64,000 nt of DNA, from NCBI GenBank assembly GCA_963743785.1, contig CAVURD010000016.1, forward strand, positions 22,396 to 86,395, given 5' to 3'. How positions within the stretch are numbered: the first letter of the stretch is position 1; every line of letters begins with the position of its first letter. Below are positions 8,287 to 18,383 of this stretch, one piece after another. The DNA is from Bog-473 sp963743785 (GTDB lineage: Bacteria; Actinomycetota; Acidimicrobiia; Acidimicrobiales; RAAP-2). The notes under the pieces are model-generated. The model made no database searches, was not told the DNA's origin, and saw nothing but the letters and a program-made list of their open reading frames with translations. Made by a program: the position numbers and the translations under genes.

Positions 8287-8385
8287 GGGGCCACCTCCTC
8301 TTCTCTCTCTTTGACGGGGGGCGCCGGCACTGGCCGCCGACGCACCTCATGGGATCTACCTCTGAAGCCGTGCTCCTTGTCGCCT

Positions 8386-10242
8386 CTAGGGAGCTGCCTC
8401 CTCTGCCTCGATGAGGCGCGAGACCGCTTCGATCAGGGCGAGGTGGGTGAAAGCCTGAGGAAAGTTCCCGAGGTGCTCACCGGTCGCCGCGTCGATCTCC
8501 TCGGCGTAGAGCTGCAACGGGCTGGCGAATGACAGCAGCTTCTTGCACAATGCCCTGGCGCGATCGAGCTCGCCGATCATGGCCAGGGCGGTGACGAGCC
8601 AGAACGAGCAGATGGTGAAGGTGCCCTCCTTGCCCTCAAACCCGGTATCGGTGCTGTCCACCTTGTAGCGCAGCACGAGGTCGTCCTCGGTCAGTTCGTC
8701 GGCGATGGCCAGAACGGTGTTCCGCACCCGCTCGTCATCGGGGGGCAGGAAGCCCATGATCGGGATGAGGAGCAATGACGCGTCGAGTTCGTCGTTGCCG
8801 TAGTGCTGCCGGAACCGGCCTCGCTCGTCCACTCCCTTGTCGAGGATGTCCGCCTTGAGGTCGTCGGCCGCCTGCTGCCATTTCTGCGCCCGATCGTCAT
8901 GTCCCCGCTGAGCGGCGAGGTCCGTCCCCCGGTCCATGGCCACCCAGCACAGCACCTTGGACGCCGTGAAGTGCTCGGGATCACCCCGGATCTCCCAGAT
9001 GCCCTGGTCCGGATCTCCCTGGTGTTCAATGGCGGCCTCGACCAGGCTGGCGAGCCCCTCCCAGGTGGTCGGGGCGATCTGAGCCGCGCCCTGGCGAAGC
9101 TGCGTGTCCACCGCGTCGAGCACCATGCCCCACACGTCGTTCTGCTTCTGGTCCCACGCACCGTTGCCGACCCGGACGGGAGCGGCCCCGTCGTATCCGG
9201 TCAGATGGTCGAGGGTGTGCTCGGTGAGATCGCGCTCGCCCCCGATGCCGTACATGATCTGCAATCCCCATCCCGCGCCCGGGCTGGGCCCGCCCACCGC
9301 TTCCAGGACGAAGGCGAAGTACTCGAGGGCCTCCCATTCGAAGCCGAGCCGGTACAGCGACCGCAGCATGAAGGCGGAGTCCCGGATCCAGGTGAATCGG
9401 TAGTCCCAGTTCCGGGCTCCTCCAGGCGTCTCGGGCAATGACGTCGTCGACGCCGCCATGATGGCGCCGGTCGGCGCATAGCTGAGCCCCTTCAAGGTCA
9501 AGGCACTGCGTTCGAGGTAGGGCCGCCATGGGTGGTCCGGGAATTTGCCGGCACCAAGCCAATCCCGCCAGAAGGCGACGGTGGATGCCAGCTCGCCGAC
9601 GGCTTGGTCCTGGGTGGTCGGGCCGGATCCCTCCCACGAGAGCGCCACGAAGCAGGACTCCCCCGCCTCCAAGGTGGTCCGCCCGTAGCTCCGTGCACCC
9701 ACCGTGCCGAGCGTGATCGAACTCGTCAGGGTCAGCGATGGGCCCTCGCCGGTGCTACGTGAGCTCATCGACTGATATTCGGCCTCGTCGTACTCCCAGG
9801 TCACCATGGTGGTCCCGTAGTCGAGCAGCGGTATGCAATTCGTGACGACCTCGACTCTTCCCCCGATGCAGGTTGCCAGGCGGACCAGGTTGCCGACCGC
9901 CGCCGAGTCGCTCGGAGCGCGCCGATATTGTGCCCGCCTCCCCTCCCGGCGCGCCGGTCCGATCGAAAGGAAGTCCTGGACCAGGAGCCATCCGTTGGGG
10001 GTGTGCCACGTGGTCTCCATGACCATCGTCCCCGGGAGGTACCTTCGCTGGTGGGGCACGTGCGTGTTCGATGGCCCGAGTCGGAAGCTTCCCGCGGTGC
10101 GGTCGAGCAACGCGCCGAAGATGCTGGGCGCATCGGGCCGGGGCAGGCACATCCATTCGATCGAACCGTCCGGCGCGATCAGGCAACTGTTCTCACAGTC
10201 CGAGATGAACCCGTAGTCCGCGATGGGTGGGAAAGAACTCAT
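8386..10242 (-). CDS. Glycoside hydrolase family 15 protein (trehalase/glucoamylase-like)
   Basis: A cytoplasmic enzyme of 618 residues from the ATG at 10242 with GGAGAG upstream; MSSFPPIADYGFISDCEN is the usual GH15 N-terminus in actinobacteria. An N-terminal beta-sandwich is followed by an (alpha/alpha)6 barrel containing RNWDYRFTWIRDSAF and GIWEIRGDPEHFTASKVLCWVAMDRG, where the Glu of GIWE is the probable catalytic acid. Mycobacterial homologues of this length hydrolyse trehalose; glucoamylase activity is the alternative. No sugar transporter is adjacent. The 247-base upstream gap (10243-10489) holds no gene I can support. Confidence 0.88.
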   Translation of the reverse strand: MSSFPPIADYGFISDCENSCLIAPDGSIEWMCLPRPDAPSIFGALLDRTAGSFRLGPSNTHVPHQRRYLPGTMVMETTWHTPNGWLLVQDFLSIGPARREGRRAQYRRAPSDSAAVGNLVRLATCIGGRVEVVTNCIPLLDYGTTMVTWEYDEAEYQSMSSRSTGEGPSLTLTSSITLGTVGARSYGRTTLEAGESCFVALSWEGSGPTTQDQAVGELASTVAFWRDWLGAGKFPDHPWRPYLERSALTLKGLSYAPTGAIMAASTTSLPETPGGARNWDYRFTWIRDSAFMLRSLYRLGFEWEALEYFAFVLEAVGGPSPGAGWGLQIMYGIGGERDLTEHTLDHLTGYDGAAPVRVGNGAWDQKQNDVWGMVLDAVDTQLRQGAAQIAPTTWEGLASLVEAAIEHQGDPDQGIWEIRGDPEHFTASKVLCWVAMDRGTDLAAQRGHDDRAQKWQQAADDLKADILDKGVDERGRFRQHYGNDELDASLLLIPIMGFLPPDDERVRNTVLAIADELTEDDLVLRYKVDSTDTGFEGKEGTFTICSFWLVTALAMIGELDRARALCKKLLSFASPLQLYAEEIDAATGEHLGNFPQAFTHLALIEAVSRLIEAEEAAP

Positions 10243-10489
10243 CTGCTCTCCGTTCCGAGTCGCACCCTCATGGGCACGCTCTCGAGTGTGACCGCTCCGG
10301 TCTCTGAGTCTGGGACGACTGCCCGGCCATTTCCTTCGGCTTCCTTCGGCGCATTGAAGGTCACGCTTCCCGAGTCCGGTGTCCACACCGACATGGGACG
10401 CCCCGGCCTCCCCGCCCCCGCTTTCAACCGGGCGCGACCGCGAAGGTTCAGCCCCGATTGAGAGCGCGTGGTCCGGAGCAGCGAGCCCC

Positions 10490-11890
10490 TCATGATGGTT
10501 TCTGCTCAATCGGGCGCTCAGGTGGTGCGACCGCCTCGTACACCGGGAACTGACTGGGTTGGACCACCCGGAGGACCGAATCGGGCAGGCTCAGGTCGCC
10601 GCCGGTGTGCGAGACGCTGAATTCCCGCTCGGCTCGGCCCCGCCCGATCATGGAGCGGAGCCAGTGCATCAGGGTGCTCAGCCGATTGGCGAAGCCGGTC
10701 AGGAAGGCCAGGTGGACGAACATCCAGACCAACCACCCGGCGAAGCCGCTGAGCCGGATGCCCTTCACACTGACGACGGCCCGGAAGCGACCGATGGTGG
10801 CCACACTGCCGAGGTCCCGGTAGGTGAACGGCTTGGTGTCCTTGCCCTTCAGCCGCCGCAGCACCGTATTGGCCGAATGGAGGCCGCCCTGCATGGCCAC
10901 TTCGGCCACCCCGGGCAAATTGTTGAGGCTGGCCATGTCTCCCACGGCGAAGACCTCGGGATGCCCGGGCAGGGTCAGATCGGGCAACACGCTGATGCGC
11001 CCGGCCCGGTCCACCTCGGCCCCGCAGGCCTCGGCCAGCAGGCCGGCCAAGGGCGACGCCTGCACCCCGGCCGCCCAGATAGTGGTGCGCGCCTCGATGC
11101 GCGATGTGGCCTCCTTGCCTTGGACGTCGACCCCCGACGCGTCGACGCCGACGACACGGGATTCCATCTGCATATCGACTCCCAGATATTCGAGCGTTTT
11201 GGCCGTCTTGATCGACAGCTTGTCCCCGAACGTGGCCAAGGGTTCGGTACCGCCATCGACCAGGACCACCCGGACGGACGACGCATCGAAGGTGCGGAAT
11301 TCGCGACGCAGGCTTCTGGTGGCCAGCTCGCGTATCTGGCCGGCCAACTCGACCCCGGTCGGGCCAGCGCCGACCACCACGATGGTGAGCCAGTGCTCCT
11401 TCTCTGTGGGATCGGTGATCATCTCGGCCACCTCGAAGGCGCCCAGAATGCGCCGGCGCAATTCGAGGGCATCGTCGAGGGTCTTCATGCCCGGGGCATG
11501 TAACGCGAACTGATCGTTGCCGAAGTAGGACTGCTTGACCCCGGCGGCCACGATCAAGCTGTCGTACGGATACTCGACCGGTTGATGTCCGAAGGCGTTG
11601 GCATGCACAACCTTGCCCTCGAGATCGAAATCGGTCACCTCGGCCAATTGCACCCGCACGTTCTTGGACTTGCGGACGATGTGCCGCAGCGCGGGCGCGA
11701 TCTGGCCGGGGGACAGCAGCCCGGTGGCCGTCTGATAGAGCAACGGCTGGAAGAGATGGTGGTTTCGCCGGTCGATGAGGGTGACATCGACATCTTCCCC
11801 GCTGAGCAGCCGGGTAGCGGGCAGGCCGCCGAAACCACCCCCGACGATGACGACACGGTGGCGCTGACCGGGCCCTCTGGTCGTCTCCAT
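10490..11890 (-). CDS. ndh: Type II NADH dehydrogenase (NDH-2)
   Basis: A single-subunit, non-proton-pumping NADH:quinone oxidoreductase of 466 residues. VVIVGGGFGG near the N-terminus binds FAD, VVVGAGPTGVELAG near residue 170 binds NADH, and AVGDMASL precedes the quinone region. A hydrophobic C-terminal stretch (GWLVWMFVHLAFLTGF) is the membrane-binding helix. The ATG at 11890 is chosen; an upstream in-frame GTG (11911) lacks a ribosome site. It lies just downstream of cydB on the same strand but with its own 26-bp upstream element, which also occurs in front of cydD. This suggests NDH-2 and bd oxidase are co-regulated as a low-coupling respiratory chain. Confidence 0.93.
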   Translation of the reverse strand: METTRGPGQRHRVVIVGGGFGGLPATRLLSGEDVDVTLIDRRNHHLFQPLLYQTATGLLSPGQIAPALRHIVRKSKNVRVQLAEVTDFDLEGKVVHANAFGHQPVEYPYDSLIVAAGVKQSYFGNDQFALHAPGMKTLDDALELRRRILGAFEVAEMITDPTEKEHWLTIVVVGAGPTGVELAGQIRELATRSLRREFRTFDASSVRVVLVDGGTEPLATFGDKLSIKTAKTLEYLGVDMQMESRVVGVDASGVDVQGKEATSRIEARTTIWAAGVQASPLAGLLAEACGAEVDRAGRISVLPDLTLPGHPEVFAVGDMASLNNLPGVAEVAMQGGLHSANTVLRRLKGKDTKPFTYRDLGSVATIGRFRAVVSVKGIRLSGFAGWLVWMFVHLAFLTGFANRLSTLMHWLRSMIGRGRAEREFSVSHTGGDLSLPDSVLRVVQPSQFPVYEAVAPPERPIEQKPS

Positions 11891-11963
11891 GGTTTCGTCC
11901 CTGGTCGTCACGTCGGATGCACGCTCCGGTTCACTCTATGAACATAAGAAAACGGCGTCACAT

Positions 11964-11989
11964 CTGCATCACCCACAACGGATGACATT
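11964..11989 (-). promoter_or_regulatory. Conserved 26-bp element upstream of ndh
   Basis: Plus-strand CTGCATCACCCACA followed by a GATGACATT-type block. It matches 18288-18313 upstream of cydD at 22 of 26 positions, in the same orientation relative to the genes. It lies about 75-100 bases before the ndh start. It may be a regulator binding site or an alternative-sigma promoter; it does not look like a Rex site. Confidence 0.5.
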
Positions 11990-12021
11990 GCTCCGCCTGC
12001 CTCTGTCACCCGCAGGAGCAG

Positions 12022-13068
12022 TCACGTCTCTACCTGGGCCGACTGGCGGGTTGGTCCGCTCCGGTCCGAGGTGGCTGGGCTGGGCGGGGACTGCAGCCGG
12101 GCCTTGAAGACGTGGAAGGTCCAGCCCTGGTAGACGAGCACGAGGGGGAAGAACACGGCGGCCACCACGGTCATCACCTGCAGCGAATAGGAGCCGGCGG
12201 CGGAGTTGGCAATGGTGAGGTTGTAGGCCGTGTTCGTCGAGGACACGAAGACCCGAGGGGCCAGGTCGAACAACAGGGATCCCATCACGCTGGCCATGCC
12301 GAGGGAAGCGGCGGCGAAGGTCCAGCCCTGGTAGCCCGCCTCGGCCGCCCAGGCGGCGGCAATGACGGCCAGGACGGCCAGGGCGTCCAAGGGGTTGGGC
12401 ACGAAGCCGCCGCCCAGGGTGGCGTGGCTCCAGATGACGAAGCCGATCGTGACGGCAGCCGCGAGCCAGCCCAGCCGGCCGGCCAAGCGGGTGACCCGCT
12501 CGTTCAGGTCGCCCGTCGTCTTGAGGCTCAAGAAGGACGCTCCGAGCAGGAGGGCGATCACCGTGATGGTCAGCCCGGTGTAGAGAGCGAAGGGCTGCAG
12601 GAGCTGGAGAAAAGTGCCGGTGTAGTTGTGGGACTGGTTGATCGGCAGTCCGTGCAGCATGTCGCCAAAGGCGGTGCCGAGTAGGAACGGGACGAGCAGG
12701 CTGCCCACCGTGAGCGACCAGCGCCACAGGGTGCGCCAGCGCGGATTGTCGATCTTGCGGTTGTACTCGAAGGAGACTCCCCGGACCATGAGGGCCACCA
12801 GCACCACCACCATGACCAGATAGAAGGTGGAGAACGTGGTGGCGTACCAGGCCGGGAAGGCAGCGAACATGGCGGCGCCCGCCACTATGAGCCAGACCTC
12901 GTTGCCGTCCCAGTGGGGACCGATGGAATTCACCGTGATGCGACGCTCGACGTCGGACCGGGACACGAATGAGTGCAGCATCCCGACCCCGAAGTCGAAT
13001 CCTTCCAGCACGAAGAACCCGACCCAGAAGACGGCGATGATGAAGAACCAGAGATTGTTCAGATGCAT
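12022..13068 (-). CDS. cydB: Cytochrome bd ubiquinol oxidase subunit II
   Basis: A membrane subunit of 348 residues of the bd-type quinol oxidase. It opens MHLNNLWFFIIAVFWVGFF then LEGFDFGVG, the family's N-terminal signature, and has GPHWDGNEVWLI around residue 50 and eight or nine hydrophobic helices. It starts ten bases after the cydA stop. The C-terminal 20 residues are polar and Ser/Pro-rich. With CydA it reduces O2 to water at high affinity without proton pumping. Confidence 0.95.
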   Translation of the reverse strand: MHLNNLWFFIIAVFWVGFFVLEGFDFGVGMLHSFVSRSDVERRITVNSIGPHWDGNEVWLIVAGAAMFAAFPAWYATTFSTFYLVMVVVLVALMVRGVSFEYNRKIDNPRWRTLWRWSLTVGSLLVPFLLGTAFGDMLHGLPINQSHNYTGTFLQLLQPFALYTGLTITVIALLLGASFLSLKTTGDLNERVTRLAGRLGWLAAAVTIGFVIWSHATLGGGFVPNPLDALAVLAVIAAAWAAEAGYQGWTFAAASLGMASVMGSLLFDLAPRVFVSSTNTAYNLTIANSAAGSYSLQVMTVVAAVFFPLVLVYQGWTFHVFKARLQSPPSPATSDRSGPTRQSAQVET

Positions 13069-13077
13069 GCCAGCCTC

Positions 13078-14541
13078 CTAGTACACGAGAGCCGGGACAC
13101 GTTCGCCCGCCGCTTCGTCCGATGAGCCGCCGGTCGTGCCGCCTTGTTCGCCCGAGGTGCCGCCACCCAAATACGGGGGCGGACGTTGACCACCTTCTCC
13201 ATCCGGTTCAAGCTCCTGGCGGCCGTAGTGGATCATGAGATAGACGTCGGCGATGCCCAGGCCGATGTAGATGAGGACGAAGGCAATCAGACTGATGGCG
13301 ATGTCGGTGGTGGTGACCGACGGCGAGGCCGCCTGGGCCGTCTTCAGCAGACCTTGCACGATCCAGGGTTGGCGCCCGCTCTCGGTCAGGAGCCAACCGG
13401 CCGTGTTCATCAGGAACGGCACGACCGCCACCCAGGGCGCGACGCGCAGGAACCATTTGCCCCTGTCCAACTTCTTCTTGCGCAGGAGCCATGCTCCCCA
13501 CAGGGCGAACAGCAAGACGGCCGACCCCAGGTACGCCATGACCCGCATCGACCAGTACTGAATGAACACGTTGGGCACGTAATTCCCCGGCCCGTACTGC
13601 TTCGTGTACTGGGCTTGCAGTTGGTTCATGCCCTGGACTTCGCCGTCAACGTGGTTGGTCGCCAATATGGAGAGCAGGTCGGGCACCTCGAGGATCTGGG
13701 TCGGCGTCATGTCGTTGTTGCCGCCCCCGATCTGGAAGAGCGAGAACGAGCAGTGGGACGGGCAGGTGTTCCACAGTGCCTCGGCGGCGGCGATCTTCAT
13801 GGGCTGGTACTTGCCCTCCTGGACGCCGAGCTCACTGCCCACGAAGAGGTTCAGCGTGATGGCCGGGAGGAGCACCACCAGGGCGATGATGGCGGTGCGG
13901 CGGAAGGCGTCGACCGAGTTCTTGCGTTTGAGGTGCCAGGCCGAGAAGGCCAGCATGACCACGGAGCCGGTGACCAACGACGCCAACACGACGTGGGTGT
14001 AGCCCCACAGGAACACCGGGTTGGTGAACAGGGCCCAGATGTTGGTCAGCTGGGGTTTGCCGTGGGAGTCGAGGGTGTATCCCACCGGGTGCTGCATCCA
14101 GGAGTTGGCCGCCATGATGAACATGGCCGAGAGCATGGTGGCTCCGGCCACCACCCAGATGCAGGCCAGATGGACCTTCTTGGAGAGCCGGTCCCACCCG
14201 AAGATCCAAAGTCCGAGGAAGGTGGACTCCACGAAGAAGGCGGCCAGACCCTCCATGGCCAGCGGACCACCGAAGATGTTGCCGACGTATTGGGAGTAGG
14301 TGGACCAGTTCATGCCGAACTCGAATTCCTGCACCAACCCGGTCACCACCCCGATGGCCACATTGATCAGCAGCAGGGTCCCGAAGAATTTGGTCAGGCG
14401 TTTGAAGATCGGGTTCTGATTGCGGTAGTAGCTGGTCTGGAGCAACGCCACCAGAAAAGCCAGGCCGATGGTGAGCGGCACGAAGAGGAAGTGGTAAATG
14501 CTGGTGGTGGCGAACTGCCACCGGGCCAGGTCGGTACTCAT
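13078..14541 (-). CDS. cydA: Cytochrome bd ubiquinol oxidase subunit I
   Basis: 487 residues from the ATG at 14541 (MSTDLARWQFATTSIYHFLF). The haem b595 ligand His is in IYHFLFVPLTIG; a second ligand lies in NSWMQHPVGY; PMKIAAAEALWNTC lies in the quinol loop; GRQPW, the hallmark of the family, is near residue 415. The Q loop is of the short type. The C-terminus is Gly/Ser-rich. Upstream, the cydC frame continues into cydA without a stop; the overlapping ATGA at 14541-14538 would be the natural junction if cydC contained one more indel. Confidence 0.95.
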   Translation of the reverse strand: MSTDLARWQFATTSIYHFLFVPLTIGLAFLVALLQTSYYRNQNPIFKRLTKFFGTLLLINVAIGVVTGLVQEFEFGMNWSTYSQYVGNIFGGPLAMEGLAAFFVESTFLGLWIFGWDRLSKKVHLACIWVVAGATMLSAMFIMAANSWMQHPVGYTLDSHGKPQLTNIWALFTNPVFLWGYTHVVLASLVTGSVVMLAFSAWHLKRKNSVDAFRRTAIIALVVLLPAITLNLFVGSELGVQEGKYQPMKIAAAEALWNTCPSHCSFSLFQIGGGNNDMTPTQILEVPDLLSILATNHVDGEVQGMNQLQAQYTKQYGPGNYVPNVFIQYWSMRVMAYLGSAVLLFALWGAWLLRKKKLDRGKWFLRVAPWVAVVPFLMNTAGWLLTESGRQPWIVQGLLKTAQAASPSVTTTDIAISLIAFVLIYIGLGIADVYLMIHYGRQELEPDGEGGQRPPPYLGGGTSGEQGGTTGGSSDEAAGERVPALVY

Positions 14542-16399
14542 GAAAAAATGCCCCTCTCGCTCTCGCGCTGCGACGGCGGGAACAGGGACACGACAGCCCC
14601 TGGAGCTCTCGCCGGCGGTCTGCTTGTCGGCCAACACGTCCACCCTCAGCTCCTCCCACCACAGTTTCGAGTAGTGGCCGCCCTCGGCCAGCAGGGCGTG
14701 GTGCGTGCCCCGCTCGACGATGCGGCCCCGGTCCATCACCACGATCTCGTCCACCGACTCCAGGCCGGTCAGTCGATGGGTGATGAACAGGAGGGAACGC
14801 CCCGCGGTCACCGCCAGCAGGTCCGCAGTCAGCGCTGCGGCCGCCTCGGGGTCCAGGTGCTCGGTCGGTTCGTCGAGGAGCAGCACCGGGAAATCGGCCA
14901 GCAGGGCCCGGGCCACCGCCACCCGTTGCCGCTGGCCGCCCGAGAGGCGGGACCCGAACCGCCCCACCTCGGTGGCCATCCCCAGTGGCAGGTCGTCCAG
15001 CCAGGGGCCCAGGCCGACCCGATCGGAGCACCTGGCGCAACTCTTCGTCCGTCGCCTCCCGCCGCCCGACCCGGAGGTTCTCGGCGATGGTCGTCTCGAA
15101 GAGGTGGGCGTCCTGGTCCACCAGGCCCACCACGGTGCGCAGCTCGTCGCCGTCGAAGCGGTCGAACGCGGTCCCGTTCAGAGTCACCTCGCCGGATTCG
15201 GTGGCCAGGAAACGAAGCAGCACGGCGGCCAGGGTGGACTTGCCCGACCCGCTCGGTCCCACCACGGCCACCCGGCGGCCGGGCGACAGGTCGAGGTCGA
15301 TCCCCCGCAGGGCCGACGTGTCGGCGTCGGGGTAACTGGCCCAGACCGATCGCAGCGCGATGGAGGGCGGGCCGAGCGGGAGTGGAGACGGGCTGATCGG
15401 GATCGACCACCGGGACGGGGGCATCGGTCACGGCGAAGACCCGGGCCGCCGCCTGGCGAACCTTGCCAGGGCCTGGGTGGCCACCGGCAGGCCCACCACC
15501 AACTCGAAAGCCGCCAGCGGAATGAGGACGATCACCGCCAACAGGACGCCACTCAAGGCGCCCGAGCGCACCGAGGGGATTCCCACCATGAGACAGCCCC
15601 AGCAGGCCAGGCCCGACAACAGGGTGGTGAGGGCCAGCCCGATACCGGCGGTGCCAGCCGAGGCGGTGGCGATGGAGGCCAGGTCGGTGTCATGTCCCCG
15701 CACGGTTTCGAGCTGGGCCTCGGCGGCACCGAAGGCAACCAGTTCGGGGGCACCCTCGATGAGATCGACCACGGACACGCTGAGCTCGCCCCGTACGTGG
15801 GAGAACCTCGATTCCCGCCGTTGCGCCAAGGCTCCGGTGAGCCACGGCACCACGGTGGCCGCCAACAACAGGGCCAACGCCAGCACCAGGCCGGCGGCCG
15901 GGAGCATCCACCACATGACGGCTACCGTGCCGACCCCCACCATCAGGGCGATGGCGAACGGCGGTATCACCCGCAAGATCACGTCTTGGAGGGAGTCGAC
16001 GTCGCGCACCATCCGAGCCAGGAGGTCGCCCCGCCGGAAGGCGGGCAGCCCGCCTGGCGCGACCCGCTCGAGTCGGCGGTAGACCACCACCCGCCAGGCG
16101 GCCAGGACCCGGAAGGCGGCATCGTGGCCGACCAAGCGCTCCTCGTAGCGCAGGAAGCCGCGGGAGAGGCCGAAGAACTGGACGCCGACGATGGCGAGGG
16201 CCAGCACGGACTCGTTCGGATGTTGCGCCGCCCGAGAGATGAGCCACGCGGCGCAGCCCATCAGTCCGATGTCGGCCGCGATGGCGCCGGCCCCGAGCAG
16301 GCAGGCCAGAGCAGTCCGCCGTCCGCTGGGCCGGGCGAGGCCCAGCGTGCGCCCGATCGGCGCCAGCTCTCCCTGGCTCGTCACGGCCGGACCGGTCAC
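14542..16399 (-). CDS. cydC: Thiol reductant ABC exporter subunit CydC, reading frame broken
   Basis: Half-transporter of the CydDC exporter needed for bd oxidase assembly. The ATG at 16399 overlaps the cydD stop by four bases. The transmembrane half includes AAWLISRAAQHP, FGLSRGFLRYEERLVGHDAAFR and VRDVDSLQDV. The ATPase half has Walker A VVGPSGSGKST, signature LSGGQRQRVAVARA and Walker B VLLLDEPTEHLD. The chain needs frame changes near 15461 (a missing C in the plus-strand run), near 15385, and near 15019 (an extra base in CCC). After YSKLWWEELRVD the frame runs straight into cydA with no stop. Exact 3' end is therefore not defined. Confidence 0.85.
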
Positions 16400-18124
16400 G
16401 GCTGCTCCGCCCCCACTGGCTCCAGCGAGATGACCCGGTCGGCCAGGTTCAGCAAGGAGGGGCGGTGGGCGGCGATGATCACGGTGCGACCGACCATCAG
16501 GGTCCGCACGGCGGTCAGGACGGCTTCTTCGGTCTGCCCGTCCAGATTCGCCGTCGGCTCGTCCAGCAACAGGACGGGGGCGTCGCGCAGAAAGGCGCGC
16601 GCCAGGGCCACCCGTTGGCGCTCACCGGTCGACAGACCGGCCCCCCCGGTCCCGAGGACGGTGGCCAGGCCCTGCGGCAGGCGTTCCACGACCTGGCCGA
16701 GGCCGACCCGGGCGATGGCGGCGCGTACGTCCCCGTCGCTGGCGTCGGGCCGGCTCAAGCGGACGTTCTCGGCGATGGTGCGGGCAAAGAGATGGGGCCG
16801 CTGCGGGACCCACGACACCTGGGCCCGCCAGAGGTCGGGGTCCAGCTCGGCCAGGTCCATCTCACCGATGTGCACCGAGCCGGCCGAAGCCGTGGTGAGA
16901 CAGAGCAGCACACTCAGCAAGGTGGACTTGCCGCACCCGCTCGGGCCAGCCACGGCCACCACCTCACCGGGTTCGATGCGAAGGGTGGGCAACCGCAGAG
17001 CCGGCACCTGGCGCCCGGGGTAGACCACCTCGAGACCCTCGATCCGCAGCACCGACCGGGCCAGGTCGGGGACGTCCGTGCCGGTGCCCCGGTCCGGCAG
17101 CCGGCTGCTCCAAGACTGCGAACACATCGTCGGCCGCCTTCATCCCTTCGGCGCTGGCATGGAAGTTGGTCCCCAGCAATCGGAGGGGGAGGTACGCCTC
17201 GGGCGCCAGGATGAGGACGAAGAGCGCCGTGGAGAACCCCAGGTGGCCACCCAGCAGACGCAAGCCGACGGCCACCGCCACCAGGGCCACCGAGATGGTG
17301 GCCAGGAGCTCGAGGATGAGTGAGGACAAGAACGCCACCTTGAGGGTGTCCATGGTGGCCAGGCGGTACTGGTCGGTCATGTCGGCGATGGCTTGGGCCT
17401 GCGCCTTGGCTCGCCCGAACACCTTGAGGGTCGGGAGTCCGGCCACCACGTCGAGGAAGTGCCCGGCCAGCCGCTGCAGGTGCCGGGCCTGTCGGCCCAT
17501 CTTCTCTCTGGTGGTCTGGCCGACCAAGGCCATGAAGAGGGGGATCAGAGGCACCGTGACGGCGATGATCACGGCGGAGATCCAATCGGCCCCCAAGGCC
17601 ACGACGATCACCGTGACGGGCACGATCACGGCCAGGAAGACCTGGGGCAGGTAGCGGGCGAAGTAGGCGTCGAGGGCGTCGATACCGCTGGTGGCGAGCA
17701 CGGTCAGCCCACCCGACCGCTGACGGTCCAATCCGGACGGTCCCAATCGGGCGACGCGCTCCACCAGGGCCTGGCGAAGCTCCGACTTGGCCCGGGCCGA
17801 CGCCCGGTCGGCCAACCGCTCCGAGAGCCATCCCACCAGGGCCCGCCCCAACACGGCCAGGAAGAGCAGCGCCACCGGCACCTTGAGTTGGGCCACCCCC
17901 TTGTGGTCGATGAAGGCGCCGGAGACGGCCGTGGCCAACAGCCACGCCTGGGCGACGACGAGGAACGCGGTGCAGCCGCCCAGCACGACGGTCAGGACCA
18001 GATAGCGACGGGTGCTGTGGGCGTAGCGCAACAAACGGGGGTCGATCGGCCTGGGCCGGGTCCGTGCCTTTGGGCCTGGCGCGGGCGCCGTGGTATTCGA
18101 AAGCTTCACCGACACGACGGGCAC
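16396..18124 (-). CDS. cydD: Thiol reductant ABC exporter subunit CydD, reading frame broken
   Basis: First gene of the cydDCAB run. A GTG at 18124 starts a basic N-terminus, then six membrane segments beginning LVLTVVLGGCTAFLVVAQAW; SGGLTVLATSGIDALDAYFARYLP is a CydD-type intracellular loop. The ATPase half has VAGPSGCGKSTLL, LSTGERQRVALARA and VLLLDEPTANLD. The frame shifts once at about 17088, where removing one C from a plus-strand CCCC joins VFAVLEQPAAGPG to TGTDVPDLARSV. CydDC exports glutathione or cysteine in E. coli; the actinobacterial substrate is not established. The order D-C-A-B is not the more usual A-B-D-C. Confidence 0.87.
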
Positions 18125-18287
18125 GCTCGGTCGGGATGGCTACGAGTCACGGAGGCCTCGGGCGCCGACACCACCAATCCCAGCTCTGGTTTCGGTTTCG
18201 CCGTCGTCAATGAACGTCACTCCCGAGGAATTCCTGCCCAAGGTCACACCCGACCACTCGTCCATGGTGGCCAGCGCGGGACGAAAA

Positions 18288-18313
18288 CTGCATCACCCAC
18301 ACTGAATGAGATT
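18288..18313 (-). promoter_or_regulatory. Conserved 26-bp element upstream of cydD
   Basis: Counterpart of 11964-11989. It begins CTGCATCACCCACA on the plus strand and ends in a GATGA/AATGA-type block plus ATT. It lies 164-190 bases before the cydD GTG, between the cydD and capA-like genes, and faces the cyd operon in the same way as the ndh copy. Confidence 0.5.
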
Positions 18314-18383
18314 GGGCGGCGAGCGTTTGCGCCGCCCGGCCTTCTTTTGCGCTGCAATGGGGGGTGAGAGTCCGGTGATCCGC

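Noticed and set aside
13144..17023. Long plus-strand open frames opposite cydA, cydC and cydD
   Set aside because: Compositionally biased (His/Gln/Gly/Arg), antisense to well-recognised genes, no ribosome sites.
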